Source: Mucilaginibacter rubeus (GTDB taxonomy: Bacteria; Bacteroidota; Bacteroidia; Sphingobacteriales; Sphingobacteriaceae). Taken from it: a DNA stretch of 64,000 bases. The translations under genes and the position numbers were made by a program. The number at the start of each line of letters is the position of its first letter. Position 1 is the first letter of the stretch. This document shows, one piece after another, positions 7,539 through 16,044 of the stretch. The stretch lies in assembly GCF_003286415.2 (NCBI RefSeq), contig NZ_CP043450.1, forward strand, positions 1,674,001 through 1,738,000, given 5' to 3'. The notes below the pieces were generated by a model, which did no database searches, was not told the DNA's origin, and saw only the letters and a list, made by a program, of their open reading frames with translations.

Positions 7539-8108
7539 GTGAATAAAGACTTAAAAGCTTCGGCTCCAACAGATAGTGAAATAGTTCTTGGGATACTGAA
7601 TAACTCGGAAGTAGTGCTGAAAAGGCTCTATACAACATACTTCCCGATGATATTGCAGTTGATCATCAATAATAATGGCGATGAGGACGATGCCAAGGAT
7701 ATTTACCAGGAAGCCATTATAGTTCTTTACAATAAGATTAAAGGCGGGGATTTTGAGCTTAACAGTAAGCTTAAAACGTATATATATTCGGTTTGTAGGC
7801 GGCTTTGGCTTAAAAGGCTAAGCCAGATGAACCGGTACGGTGGCGATATCAGGGATTTTGAAGAGCACCTGCCCGTTGAAGAAGAAGTTGAAAGCCATAG
7901 TGACAGGGATATTCAGTTTGGTAAAATGGAGAGTGCTCTCCAGCAATTAGGCGAACCCTGTAAAACCATTATGGAAGATTTTTATATTAAAAACAGATCG
8001 ATGCAGGAGATCTGCGAACGTTTTGGCTATACCAATGCTGATAATGCCAAAACCCAGAAGTATAAATGCCTGCAAAGGCTGAAGAAATTATTTTTTCAGC
8101 AAAAATAA
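7539..8108 (+). CDS. ECF-family RNA polymerase sigma factor
   Basis: 189 residues with sigma region 2 (ILNNSEVVLKRLYTTYFPM, then DEDDAKDIYQEAIIVLYNKI, about residues 18-70) and region 4 helix-turn-helix (MQEICERFGYTNADNAKTQK, about 150-172). The gene starts at GTG 7539; an in-frame TAA lies at 7524-7526 and no ATG is placed to give a full region 2. It is followed 12 bp later by the fused anti-sigma/protease gene, a clear operon. Two copies of the proposed ECF promoter stand upstream, suggesting autoregulation. The trigger is not visible; envelope stress is inferred from the partners. Confidence 0.92.
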   Translation: MNKDLKASAPTDSEIVLGILNNSEVVLKRLYTTYFPMILQLIINNNGDEDDAKDIYQEAIIVLYNKIKGGDFELNSKLKTYIYSVCRRLWLKRLSQMNRYGGDIRDFEEHLPVEEEVESHSDRDIQFGKMESALQQLGEPCKTIMEDFYIKNRSMQEICERFGYTNADNAKTQKYKCLQRLKKLFFQQK

Positions 8109-8120
8109 GGAGATCAAGAG

Positions 8121-9209
8121 ATGAGTGATAACCAACTTACGGAATTTATTGAGCGCTATTTCGACGGCAGCATGAACGCCGAAGAACGGGTTCAGTTTGA
8201 GCTACTCCGTAAAAATGACGCGGCTGTAGAAAGTAAAGTTACCGAGCACCTTCAGTTTATAGGTTTACTTAAACAGTATGGCGAGCGTATTGAATTGGAA
8301 AGCCGTTTAAACGCTATCCACAGTGAAATTGATGTTCACGCACTGAAGGAAGAAGTAACAATTCACCCCGTGTGGATTGTGCGTATGTGGCGTAACCATC
8401 ATTCAAAGATATCTGTAGCGGCGTCGGTTGCTATCTTCGGTGTTTTGACTATCCTGATCTTAACTGGTAAGTTAAATAACGATAAGTCGAAATATCAGCA
8501 ATTGAGTGAGAAACTTAATAAGGTAGAGAATGCTGTAGCTCAGATAGGCCACGGGCGTACTCCTGTAAAACCGAAAGTAATCACACCTGCTAACTTCAGG
8601 GGCACTGGCTTCGCACTTACATCAAACGGTTATTTGGCTACAGATTATCACGTAATTAAAAACGCCGATTCTGTTTATGTACAAAACGCGTCAGGTGAAT
8701 CATTTCACGCTAAGGTTATCTATACCGAGCCTCAATATGATCTGGCTATACTGCAGATCAATGACCCTGCATTTAAAAACTTAGGCCCTATACCTTACAA
8801 TCTTAAACGCTCGGAAGGCGATTTAGGAGAAAGTTTATACACACTTGGCTACCCTGCAGATAATATGGTTTACGGAGCTGGATATTTAGCTTCATCGGCA
8901 AATTATTCAAATGATAGTACAGAGTATATGATTTCTGTTCCGGTAAATCCAGGTAATTCAGGCGGACCATTGCTTGACGAAAAAGGAAACGTAATTGGCG
9001 TTATCACTGCAAGGCAAACGCAGGTTGCAGGCGTGTTTTTTGCTAAGAAGTCGACCTATTTGTTAAAAACGATACAGAATATCCCAACAGATTCATTATC
9101 GAAAACACTGAATTTGAACACTAAAAATAAATTAGCTGGTTTAAGTAGTACTCAGCAGAGCAAAAAGGTTAAAAACTATGTTTTCATGGTTAAAGTGTAT
9201 AAACAATAA
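8121..9209 (+). CDS. anti-sigma-like N-terminus fused to a periplasmic trypsin-like serine protease
   Basis: 362 residues in three parts. Residues 1-90 are cytoplasmic and helical, and resemble the N-terminal sigma-binding part of Bacteroidota anti-sigma factors (FIERYFDGSMNAEERVQFE). A membrane helix follows at about 97-116, then a short coiled coil (YQQLSEKLNKVENAVAQI). From about 155 a HtrA-like protease domain has the full triad: H177 (ATDYHV), D207 (YDLAI) and S280 in NPGNSGGPLL. No PDZ domain follows. Thus one chain can hold the sigma factor inside and carry a protease outside. It is co-transcribed with the ECF gene. Whether the protease cuts the protein itself or envelope substrates is unknown. 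Confidence 0.85.
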   Translation: MSDNQLTEFIERYFDGSMNAEERVQFELLRKNDAAVESKVTEHLQFIGLLKQYGERIELESRLNAIHSEIDVHALKEEVTIHPVWIVRMWRNHHSKISVAASVAIFGVLTILILTGKLNNDKSKYQQLSEKLNKVENAVAQIGHGRTPVKPKVITPANFRGTGFALTSNGYLATDYHVIKNADSVYVQNASGESFHAKVIYTEPQYDLAILQINDPAFKNLGPIPYNLKRSEGDLGESLYTLGYPADNMVYGAGYLASSANYSNDSTEYMISVPVNPGNSGGPLLDEKGNVIGVITARQTQVAGVFFAKKSTYLLKTIQNIPTDSLSKTLNLNTKNKLAGLSSTQQSKKVKNYVFMVKVYKQ

Positions 9210-9250
9210 TCAATAGCCCACTCAATAAAAATTAATATATTAAAATGAGA

Positions 9251-9277
9251 AGAGACGCCGTGAGGTGTCTCTTTTTT
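9251..9277 (+). terminator. terminator of the sigma/protease operon
   Basis: Stem AGAGACGCC / GGTGTCTCT (one G-T pair), GTGA loop and a run of T, 42 bp after the stop. Confidence 0.85.
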
Positions 9278-9280
9278 GTT

Positions 9281-9405
9281 TGTCTGAATCAGAATTTACA
9301 GAATTTTAAGATTTTCAGAACAGGTTAAGTTAACCTTAGTCTCTACATTTTAAAAATTGATGAATTCTGCTAATTCTTAAATTCTGTAAATTCTGATTCA
9401 GACAG
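9281..9405. repeat. long inverted repeat (TGTCTGAATCAGAATTTACAG family)
   Basis: Left arm from 9281 (TGTCTGAATCAGAATTTACA...) is matched by the reverse complement at about 9375-9405, with near-perfect arms of about 29 bp flanking some 65 bp. The element fills the space between two convergent genes and ends at the nuoD stop. Similar A/T-rich TCTGAATCAG-type repeats are scattered in Bacteroidota genomes, so this is probably a dispersed element. Confidence 0.65.
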
Positions 9406-9406
9406 T

Positions 9407-10609
9407 TTACCTATCCACCTCGCCTAAAACAAAGTCAATAGAGCCTACAATGGCTATCAGATCGGCGATGAGTACACCTTTGGATAGTTCGGGTAGTACA
9501 GAAAGGTTATTAAAGCTTGGTCCGCGGGATTTTACACGGGTTGGAATCTCTGATTTACCATCTGTCATAAAATAGAAGCCAAGCTCGCCTTTAGCACCTT
9601 CACAGCGTACATAATAATCCTGAGCTTTGGGAATGGTTTTACGTGGCATTTTAGCACGCGGATCAAAATCAGGCGTGCGTTTCAATTCCTTTTGCAAGCG
9701 GTCAAGGCATTGCTCAACTATTCTTAATGATTGCTCAATTTCGTCAACACGTACTTTATACCTGTCCCAGCAATCGCCAACCTTACCCATCAGGCCTTGT
9801 CCAATCGGGATCTCAAAGTCAATTTCGGGGTAAGCCGAGTAATTGTCAATACGGCGCAGATCCCATTTCAAGCCGGATGCACGAAGCATTGGGCCCGAGC
9901 AGCCGTAATTTATTGCCACATCAAGCGGTAAAACGCCTACATTGGCGGTACGCGATATAAATACCTGGTTATCGGTAAGCAGTTGGTTAAGCTCAACCAT
10001 TTTGGGCTTAAAGTATTCTACAAATTCACGGCAACGTTCTTCAAAGCCAACCGGCAAATCATAAAACAAGCCGCCAACCCAAATGTAATTATATAACATG
10101 CGTGAACCCGAAGCCCATTCCAGCATACCCATAATATGCTCCCTGTCCCTGAAACACCATAGGAAAGGAGTAAAGGCGCCTATATCAATTCCGTAGGTAC
10201 CAATAGCTATCAGGTGCGATGCAATGCGGTTAAGTTCGCACACCAGTACGCGAATATATTCAACACGTTTGGGGATATCTTTGTCAATGCCCATCATGCG
10301 TTCAACGCCCATTACAAATGCATGGCTGTTGTTCATGGAAGCCAGGTAATCCAATCTGTCGGTAAAAGGGATAGTTTGCTGATAGGTTAACGATTCGGCA
10401 TGTTTTTCAAAGCAGCGGTGCAGGTAACCTATATGGGGGATAACTTCTTTTACGATCTCGCCATCGGTAATCAATTCTAACCGCAAAACACCGTGGGTTG
10501 AGGGGTGCTGCGGACCTACATTCAGGATCATGTCCTCAACGCTGGCGTCGGCTATTTTTTTATTATACCTGAGGAGGGCTTCTTCGTATTTGGGGTTTGT
10601 AATGACCAA
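9407..10609 (-). CDS. nuoD: NADH-quinone oxidoreductase subunit D
   Basis: 400 residues, typical NuoD size. It is the 49-kDa-type subunit of the peripheral arm of complex I that forms the quinone site together with NuoB. Diagnostic segments: [15 protein letters not shown] near residue 30, [28 protein letters not shown], and [12 protein letters not shown] at the very end. The start is TTG at 10609 with AGGA 9 nt before it; no ATG lies between an in-frame stop and the conserved region. A JmjC-like gene and a 10-bp hairpin separate it from nuoC on the same strand. NuoE and later subunits do not follow, because the next genes are on the opposite strand. Confidence 0.93.
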   Translation of the reverse strand: MVITNPKYEEALLRYNKKIADASVEDMILNVGPQHPSTHGVLRLELITDGEIVKEVIPHIGYLHRCFEKHAESLTYQQTIPFTDRLDYLASMNNSHAFVMGVERMMGIDKDIPKRVEYIRVLVCELNRIASHLIAIGTYGIDIGAFTPFLWCFRDREHIMGMLEWASGSRMLYNYIWVGGLFYDLPVGFEERCREFVEYFKPKMVELNQLLTDNQVFISRTANVGVLPLDVAINYGCSGPMLRASGLKWDLRRIDNYSAYPEIDFEIPIGQGLMGKVGDCWDRYKVRVDEIEQSLRIVEQCLDRLQKELKRTPDFDPRAKMPRKTIPKAQDYYVRCEGAKGELGFYFMTDGKSEIPTRVKSRGPSFNNLSVLPELSKGVLIADLIAIVGSIDFVLGEVDR

Positions 10610-10629
10610 TTTTATATCCTGTTAAATTA

Positions 10630-10667
10630 GTATCCGGCCATATTGCATGAGATGCGCGGCCGGATAC
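10630..10667 (-). terminator. perfect hairpin between the JmjC gene and nuoD
   Basis: GTATCCGGCC (10630-10639) and GGCCGGATAC (10658-10667) pair perfectly around an 18-nt loop. In the minus direction no clear U-tract follows, so it may be a partial terminator or an RNA-processing site separating JmjC and nuoD expression. Confidence 0.5.
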
Positions 10668-10736
10668 CAAAAATCAGTTTTTTTTTTCATTTATCGGACT
10701 AATTTCCGGTAAAAATGAAGTAAAATCAATGGTCTG

Positions 10737-11585
10737 TTATTTAACGGACGATTTGTCGGTCATTTTGCTTATTTGAGTTACCAGCCACGCGTAGCTATAC
10801 ATAGCAACGGCTTTTGCTTTGCTATCGCGGCTTTTGAAGGTCCAAACGTCCTTCATAAATTCTTTATGGTTTTTATTGTTTAGCGTATCAAAAGCAACCG
10901 ATATAGTTGGTGTTAATGAATATGCCGAGTGCCACGTGCCAAAAGGAATAAACAATGTTTCGCCCGGGCCGACAACAAAATGGATAGGAGTAGCATCTTT
11001 AAACTTTGGATATTTTTCATAATCCGGTTCAAAAATGTTCAGTTCTGAACGCCATGGATCATCAGGTCGCGGATAAAGCATTTCTTCCTGGCCGCGCGGG
11101 AATACCGTGAAACGTTTCTCGCCATAAAGCTGGGTTATCCATGCATTCAAGTGATAATAATCAATGTGCATATAAGGGAACCTGCCGCCGGGGCCGCCAA
11201 CAAACATTTCAATAGCGCCGCCCCATTTACCAATGTTGAACATTTTATTGCGCAGCCAGTTAGGCGAGGCATAATTCAGATCTAATGGATCCAGAAGCGG
11301 CATCAACTCCGGAATGGTTGAGGGGATATCAAAGATCATGGGATAGGGGGCGGGCTTATCTTCGGTGCTGGCCTCTACCATATCCATAATCTGTTTCATG
11401 GTATAAGTGGTACCTCGGACATCAGTTTTACGGTCGGGATAATTTTCACGAAACCAATCGGGGGTAAAGAGGCCATTGGCCTTCCAAACTTTAGCAGCTT
11501 TGGTAAAAACCAGCGGAATGCCGGGTTTGTAATGTTCCTCAATAAATTCCTCGTAGGTGATGTTATCTCTCCTTATAATATCCAT
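10737..11585 (-). CDS. cupin-like / JmjC-type Fe(II)-2-oxoglutarate oxygenase
   Basis: 282 residues, Cupin_8/JmjC layout. The iron ligands are visible as H-x-D in MHIDYYH (about residues 139-145) and the distal His in GTWHSAYSL (about 218). The fold markers LYGEKRFTVFPRG and GETLFIPFGTWH fit the family, whose members hydroxylate proteins or small molecules. N-terminal MDIIRRDNITYEEFIEEHYKPG is also typical. The gene lies between nuoC and nuoD on the same strand, which makes a protein substrate in the respiratory chain conceivable but unproven. No nearby gene gives the substrate. Confidence 0.82.
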   Translation of the reverse strand: MDIIRRDNITYEEFIEEHYKPGIPLVFTKAAKVWKANGLFTPDWFRENYPDRKTDVRGTTYTMKQIMDMVEASTEDKPAPYPMIFDIPSTIPELMPLLDPLDLNYASPNWLRNKMFNIGKWGGAIEMFVGGPGGRFPYMHIDYYHLNAWITQLYGEKRFTVFPRGQEEMLYPRPDDPWRSELNIFEPDYEKYPKFKDATPIHFVVGPGETLFIPFGTWHSAYSLTPTISVAFDTLNNKNHKEFMKDVWTFKSRDSKAKAVAMYSYAWLVTQISKMTDKSSVK

Positions 11586-11717
11586 GGTTTAGTAAATAGG
11601 GTTATACAATCTTACAAAAAAGATTTATTTAAACTACGGATATTATACGGGATTGGGCTTAAATAGTTAAGCCTGAATTTTAAATAATCACCCTGATGAC
11701 GATGGCCTACTGCAAAT

Positions 11718-12215
11718 TTAATCTATCCGGATGCCCTTATAAAACTCGGCGTTTTGGTAGTCTTTCCGCAAAGGAAAACCGTCCCAATCATCAGGTAACA
11801 AGATCCTGCGTAGGTCGGGATGGCCTTCAAAATATATTCCCAACAGATCATAAGCTTCACGTTCATGCCAGTCGGCTGTACGATAAACTGATGTTACGCT
11901 TTTAAACTCGGGAAGTTCAGCGCTTTCTTTTGAATGTGGTTTGCTGATTTTTAAGGTTAGCTGTGTTTTATACGGGATGGATGCCAAATGATAAACCACG
12001 CCATAGCGGTTGGTTTCGTCATTATAATGCACCCCACTTAAGCTCGATAGGAAATCAAAATAAGTTTTGGAGTTATTGCGTAATTCCAGGCATACGGCAG
12101 TAATATCATCCGGGTTGATGAGTAATGCCGGTTGTAAGCCGGCTGTTTCTTCGCCTGTTATTACAGTATCACCAAATTTTTCGGCGAGCAGTTGTTTAAT
12201 GTCATCAAAACTCAT
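11718..12215 (-). CDS. nuoC: NADH-quinone oxidoreductase subunit C
   Basis: 165 residues; the 30-kDa-type subunit of complex I, bound to NuoD in the peripheral arm. The family signature is clear: EREAYDLLGIYFEGHPDLRR followed by ILLPDDWDGFPLRKDY. NuoC and NuoD are separate proteins here, not the fused NuoCD of enterobacteria. Its start overlaps the last codons of pdxH by 4 bp (ATGA type), so it is translated in series with pdxH. Confidence 0.93.
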   Translation of the reverse strand: MSFDDIKQLLAEKFGDTVITGEETAGLQPALLINPDDITAVCLELRNNSKTYFDFLSSLSGVHYNDETNRYGVVYHLASIPYKTQLTLKISKPHSKESAELPEFKSVTSVYRTADWHEREAYDLLGIYFEGHPDLRRILLPDDWDGFPLRKDYQNAEFYKGIRID

Positions 12216-12859
12216 GGTGCAAGGCGTACTTTTTTCCAGGTTTTTTTATCAGTTTTTTTATACAGGATGCGGTCGTGCATACGGCTTGGGCGGCCTTGCC
12301 AAAACTCAATTAATTGCGGTTTTAAGATATACCCTCCCCAGTACGATGGTTTAGGCACTTCCTTGTCGGCATATTCAGCTTCCAGCTCGTTCCATTTTTG
12401 CTCCAATGCATCGCGACTTTCAATTTCCTGGCTTTGTGGAGATACTACCGCACCAACCTGGCTGCCTTTAGGTCGCGAATGGAAATACTTTTCAGAATCT
12501 TCCTTGCTTACTTTTTCAATGGTACCTTCAATACGTACCTGCCTTTCCAACCCTCCCCAAAAAAATGTTAGAGCTCCTTGCGGGTTCTTGGCTATCTCTT
12601 TGCCTTTGCGGCTTAAGTAATTGGTAAAGAATATGAAACCACCTGTGTTAAAGCCTTTTAAAAGCACAATACGAGCCGAAGGCTTACCGTTTACCGTAGC
12701 GGTTGAAAGCGTCATGGCGTTGGGCTCATGCAATTTTGCCTCCAATGCTTCGTTAAACCATTGTTCAAACTGTTTAATAGGATCGCCCTTGGTGCTGTTT
12801 TCTGACAGCGTAGATGCACTATAATCCTGCCTTAAATTTTGTATTTCCTGCTGATTCAT
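12212..12859 (-). CDS. pdxH: pyridoxamine 5'-phosphate oxidase
   Basis: 215 residues, normal PdxH length. It is an FMN enzyme oxidising pyridoxamine or pyridoxine phosphate to pyridoxal phosphate. Markers: NAMTLSTATVNGKPSARIVL, LKGFNTGGFIFFTNYLSRKG (FMN binding), VRIEGTIEKVS, RPKGSQVGAVVSPQS and the C-terminal WQGRPSRMHDRILY. It is the first gene of the pdxH-nuoC unit; linkage of PLP synthesis to complex I is probably only gene order. Start ATG 12859. Confidence 0.95.
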   Translation of the reverse strand: MNQQEIQNLRQDYSASTLSENSTKGDPIKQFEQWFNEALEAKLHEPNAMTLSTATVNGKPSARIVLLKGFNTGGFIFFTNYLSRKGKEIAKNPQGALTFFWGGLERQVRIEGTIEKVSKEDSEKYFHSRPKGSQVGAVVSPQSQEIESRDALEQKWNELEAEYADKEVPKPSYWGGYILKPQLIEFWQGRPSRMHDRILYKKTDKKTWKKVRLAP

Positions 12860-12926
12860 TTTAATGCAAACTTACAAATTAATTAAACCGTATATAATGA
12901 TGTAAATCATTATTCATAATTGAACA

Positions 12927-12934
12927 TATTTTTG
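12927..12934 (+). promoter_or_regulatory. TAnnTTTG-type promoter box before yqgE
   Basis: TATTTTTG matches the Bacteroidota -7 consensus TAnnTTTG, 34 bp before the start codon. No TTTG -33 box is found at the expected distance. Confidence 0.35.
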
Positions 12935-12967
12935 CTATGCTTGTTATGTATTTAAACGCTAAACTTT

Positions 12968-13531
12968 ATGCTTAGTCCTATAGCGGCCGCGGCAGGCCAT
13001 TTACTCATTTCGGAACCCTTTATGATGGATCCGAATTTTAGAAGAGCAGTGATAATTTTGACAGAATACTCTGCAGATGGTGCTATGGGCTTTATCCTTA
13101 ACCATCAAAGTGAATATTTATTAGGCGATGTGTTGCCGGATGTTTCATACTCCGAAATGCCTGTTTATGAAGGTGGCCCGGTTGCAAAAAATACACTGCA
13201 TTTTATCCACTGCGCTCCCGATAAAATAGAAGGTGGGATTGAAATTGCCGATGGCCTTTATTGGGGTGGCGATTTTGACCAGGTGAAAGAGCTGGTATCC
13301 AATTATCAGTTAGGAACGGATGAAATTAAGTTTTTTGCAGGCTATTCTGGCTGGACCCCTCAACAGCTTGACGAAGAAATAAAAGAAGACAGCTGGATAG
13401 TAACCAATAAATTTGACGTTGAAACGCTGTTCACCCTTGATGAGCAAAACCTGTGGCGACAGGTAGTAATCAGCCTCGGCCAGCGTTATGCCCACATCGC
13501 TAATTTTCCGGAAAACCCGGCTTTGAATTAG
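12968..13531 (+). CDS. YqgE/AlgH family protein
   Basis: 187 residues. The whole protein fits the UPF0301 (YqgE/AlgH) family: MLSPIAAAAGHLLISEPFMM, then VIILTEYSADGAMGFILNH, VYEGGPVAKNTLHFIHC and the FAGYSGWTPQQLDEEI block. Proteins of this family are cytosolic and structurally known, but their molecular role is unclear. It stands alone on the plus strand between minus-strand genes, with a TAnnTTTG box in front and a shared terminator behind. Confidence 0.92.
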   Translation: MLSPIAAAAGHLLISEPFMMDPNFRRAVIILTEYSADGAMGFILNHQSEYLLGDVLPDVSYSEMPVYEGGPVAKNTLHFIHCAPDKIEGGIEIADGLYWGGDFDQVKELVSNYQLGTDEIKFFAGYSGWTPQQLDEEIKEDSWIVTNKFDVETLFTLDEQNLWRQVVISLGQRYAHIANFPENPALN

Positions 13532-13577
13532 TGGCAATTTTTAGTGGCAGTAGCAGTTTTCAGTGGCAGTAAATAAT

Positions 13578-13613
13578 AAAGGGCATGTTTATAAAACTTG
13601 CCCTTTACTTTTT
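13578..13613. terminator. bidirectional terminator between yqgE and purE
   Basis: Stem AAAGGGCA / TGCCCTTT with T and A tracts on both sides. It lies inside a wider imperfect palindrome (13540-13660, AGTAGCAGTTTT/AAAACTGCTACT type) that fills the gap between the two convergent genes. Confidence 0.75.
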
Positions 13614-13662
13614 ATAGTCAATTATTACTGGAACTACCACTGCTACTAAAAACTGCTACTCA

Positions 13663-14163
13663 CTAATCCCCGTCTTCCATTTCCTTTGCCGACTCTTCAA
13701 CTTTCTTTTTAAGGTTTTCTTTAAAGTCCATAAGGTTTTTTACCAGGTATTCATCTGCCGTCGATAGGATCTGCGCTGCAAGGATACCGGCGTTTTTAGC
13801 CGCGTTTAATGCTACTGTAGCTACCGGGATGCCGTTTGGCATTTGTAATATGGATAGGATAGAATCCCAGCCATCGATAGAGTTACTTGATTTTACCGGC
13901 ACGCCAATTACGGGCAGGTGAGTTAATGAAGCAACCATACCTGGCAAGTGTGCCGCACCACCGGCACCGGCTATGATCACTTTTATACCACGATCAGCAG
14001 CGGCACGAGCATAGCTGAACATTCTATCAGGTGTACGATGGGCCGAAACAACGGTTATTTCATAATCAACGCCTAATTCGGCTAAAACATCAGCAGCATC
14101 CTGCATTACGCTTAGGTCTGATTTGCTGCCCATTATAATGGCGACTTTTGTAGTGGTACTCAT
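13663..14163 (-). CDS. purE: N5-carboxyaminoimidazole ribonucleotide mutase
   Basis: 166 residues, class I PurE. It rearranges N5-CAIR from PurK to CAIR in purine synthesis. Conserved parts: [18 protein letters not shown] near the N-terminus, [12 protein letters not shown] with the catalytic His, and [13 protein letters not shown]. The C-terminus is extended by a Lys/Glu-rich tail. purK lies upstream on the same strand, the usual pairing, but with a palindromic repeat (14179-14262) in the 109-bp gap. Confidence 0.95.
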   Translation of the reverse strand: MSTTTKVAIIMGSKSDLSVMQDAADVLAELGVDYEITVVSAHRTPDRMFSYARAAADRGIKVIIAGAGGAAHLPGMVASLTHLPVIGVPVKSSNSIDGWDSILSILQMPNGIPVATVALNAAKNAGILAAQILSTADEYLVKNLMDFKENLKKKVEESAKEMEDGD

Positions 14164-14178
14164 GGTTTTATTTTATAA

Positions 14179-14262
14179 GCGTCATTGCGAGGAACGAAGC
14201 AATCCCCGGTTAGCAGGTTCGCCCTGTATAGTTTGGGATTGCTTCGTTCCTCGCAATGACGC
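14179..14262. repeat. GTCATTGCGAGG palindromic repeat, copy a
   Basis: 84 bp with perfect 28-bp arms (GCGTCATTGCGAGG... and its complement at the end) around a centre containing CTGTATAG. It lies between purK and purE. It is one of six copies in the window (others at 16935, 25830, 30058, 62927 and 63834). Confidence 0.85.
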
Positions 14263-14272
14263 GTGGTAATAA

Positions 14273-15412
14273 CTAACTAATTACTTTCAACGTTTTTTGC
14301 ACAAAACGTGCTTTTTCAATTGCTTTTTCTCTATCGGCATCTACTATGGTAACATGCCCCATCTTCCTGAACGGTTTAGTTAGCGCTTTACCATATAGGT
14401 GAATATACACTCCAGATAGTTTTAATACTTTTTCAATGCCCTGGTAAATAGCGGGCCCTTCGTAACCTGCTTCGCCTAAAACGTTAACCATGATGGCATT
14501 GTTAAGGCAGGCGGTATCACCCAAAGGTTGGTTAAATATCGCTCTTAAATGTTGCTCAAATTGCGATACCACATTACCTTCAATAGTTTGGTGACCGCTG
14601 TTGTGCGGGCGTGGGGCCAGTTCATTAACCAGGATGCGGCCATGTTTATCTAAAAACATTTCTACCGCTAATAAACCTACAATTTTAAGGCTGTCGGCAA
14701 TCTTTTTGGCTATTTGCTCGGCTTTTTGCTGTATGGCGAATGGGAGAGTAGAAGGGGCAATCAAAAACTCAACCAGATTGGCTTTGGGGTTAAACTCCAT
14801 TTCAACCATTGGGAAGGTACTGATCTCTCCGTTTTCATTACGGGCAACAATTACGGCTATCTCCTTTTCAAAATCAATCCATTGCTCAATAAGGCTTGGC
14901 TCTTTAAAAGCGCCTGCAAGGTAACTTTCGTCAATTACTTTATATACGCCTTTGCCATCGTAGCCGTCTTTACGTAACTTCTGAATGTATGGGAAAGGAA
15001 TTAAACTTTGCTGAAGCTGTTGAGGTGATGATATGATCTGGAAATCGGCAGTTGGGATATCGTTTTCTTTAAAAAACTGTTTCTGCAAACCTTTGTCCTG
15101 TATCAACCTGATAATACGCGATTGCGGGTAAACCAAAACGCCTTCTTTTTCCAGTTGCTCAAGGGCATCAACGTTAACCTTCTCTATTTCAATAGTAAGC
15201 AAGTCGACAGTTTTGCCAAAGTTATATACCGTTTCGTAATCGCCTAATGAGCCTACAGTAAACTCGTCACAAAGTTTACGGCAGGGTGCCTCGCGGTCAG
15301 GATCAAGAATTTTAACAGTAACGTTATAGTTTATGGCTTGCTGTATCAGCATGCGGCCTAACTGTCCGCCGCCTAAAATACCCAGTTTTAAATCTCCGTA
15401 AAATGCTTTCAT
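14273..15412 (-). CDS. purK: 5-(carboxyamino)imidazole ribonucleotide synthase
   Basis: 379 residues from the ATG at 15412, just before LKLGILGGGQLGRM; a TTG five codons upstream is less likely. PurK is an ATP-grasp ligase that adds bicarbonate to AIR. Visible features: the Rossmann-like GGGQLG, YIQKLRKDGYDGKGVYKV (ATP-binding loop), LVNELAPRPHNSGHQTIEG (metal-binding end of the ATP-grasp fold) and the C-terminal KPFRKMGHVTIVD. It forms a purK-purE unit. Confidence 0.95.
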   Translation of the reverse strand: MKAFYGDLKLGILGGGQLGRMLIQQAINYNVTVKILDPDREAPCRKLCDEFTVGSLGDYETVYNFGKTVDLLTIEIEKVNVDALEQLEKEGVLVYPQSRIIRLIQDKGLQKQFFKENDIPTADFQIISSPQQLQQSLIPFPYIQKLRKDGYDGKGVYKVIDESYLAGAFKEPSLIEQWIDFEKEIAVIVARNENGEISTFPMVEMEFNPKANLVEFLIAPSTLPFAIQQKAEQIAKKIADSLKIVGLLAVEMFLDKHGRILVNELAPRPHNSGHQTIEGNVVSQFEQHLRAIFNQPLGDTACLNNAIMVNVLGEAGYEGPAIYQGIEKVLKLSGVYIHLYGKALTKPFRKMGHVTIVDADREKAIEKARFVQKTLKVIS

Positions 15413-15478
15413 ATTTTGCAACTGCAAGTTTAGCCTAAATCTTTCAAAAAGCCTATTAATGCTTTAAACTACGACTAA

Positions 15479-15868
15479 TCAACGACGTTTTTTGGTCATC
15501 AGGTAATAAAAAACGCTATGTACTATTACAAAGGTAATGGCGGTAATAAAGTAAAACGCCTTGTTTTCGGGGCTTAACTGCAATCTGAATGCGGTAATGG
15601 TAAACACAATAGAGCCGGCATAATAAAGCACAAGTCTTATTGATAGATTGTTATAATACGCCGGGTTTGCTAAAAACAACATCGGCAGCGTCATTACAAA
15701 AATGATGATATTAAGGAATGCTAAACTTTCTGATAGTGAGGGTAGTATTACTTTCAAGTCTTCACCTACGCCTTTGTGTTGAAGCGCGTAATAAGCACAA
15801 CTTGCTATGATGGATATGATTACCGAAAAAAGGAAAGTTTTAAAAAGCTGTTTGGCGAGTGCCTTCAT
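15479..15868 (-). CDS. hypothetical four-helix integral membrane protein
   Basis: 129 residues with four hydrophobic segments: about 8-28, 46-67, 78-98 and 103-122. No catalytic motif is seen. The C-terminus is basic (MTKKRR). It lies 66 bp upstream of purK on the same strand and may be co-transcribed, but no functional link is apparent. Unrecognised family. Confidence 0.65.
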   Translation of the reverse strand: MKALAKQLFKTFLFSVIISIIASCAYYALQHKGVGEDLKVILPSLSESLAFLNIIIFVMTLPMLFLANPAYYNNLSIRLVLYYAGSIVFTITAFRLQLSPENKAFYFITAITFVIVHSVFYYLMTKKRR

Positions 15869-16044
15869 AGTGATATTGATTGATATGGGTTATCGCTAAT
15901 AATGCGATAAATTAATAATTTACAAATTAACGCATCGGCGGGCAAAATGCGTTAATCCCAATGTCACAAATTGATTGTAGCCACTGAGTACTGTCTCGAA
16001 TCTTGTTTCTATAAGTCTTGATTCTGTTAATTATCTTCGCAGCT

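Noticed and set aside
16018..16044. Upstream TTG start giving nine extra residues for the glycosyltransferase
   Set aside because: The stretch overlaps a promoter-like TATCTTCG box and the conserved fold begins right after the ATG at 16045.
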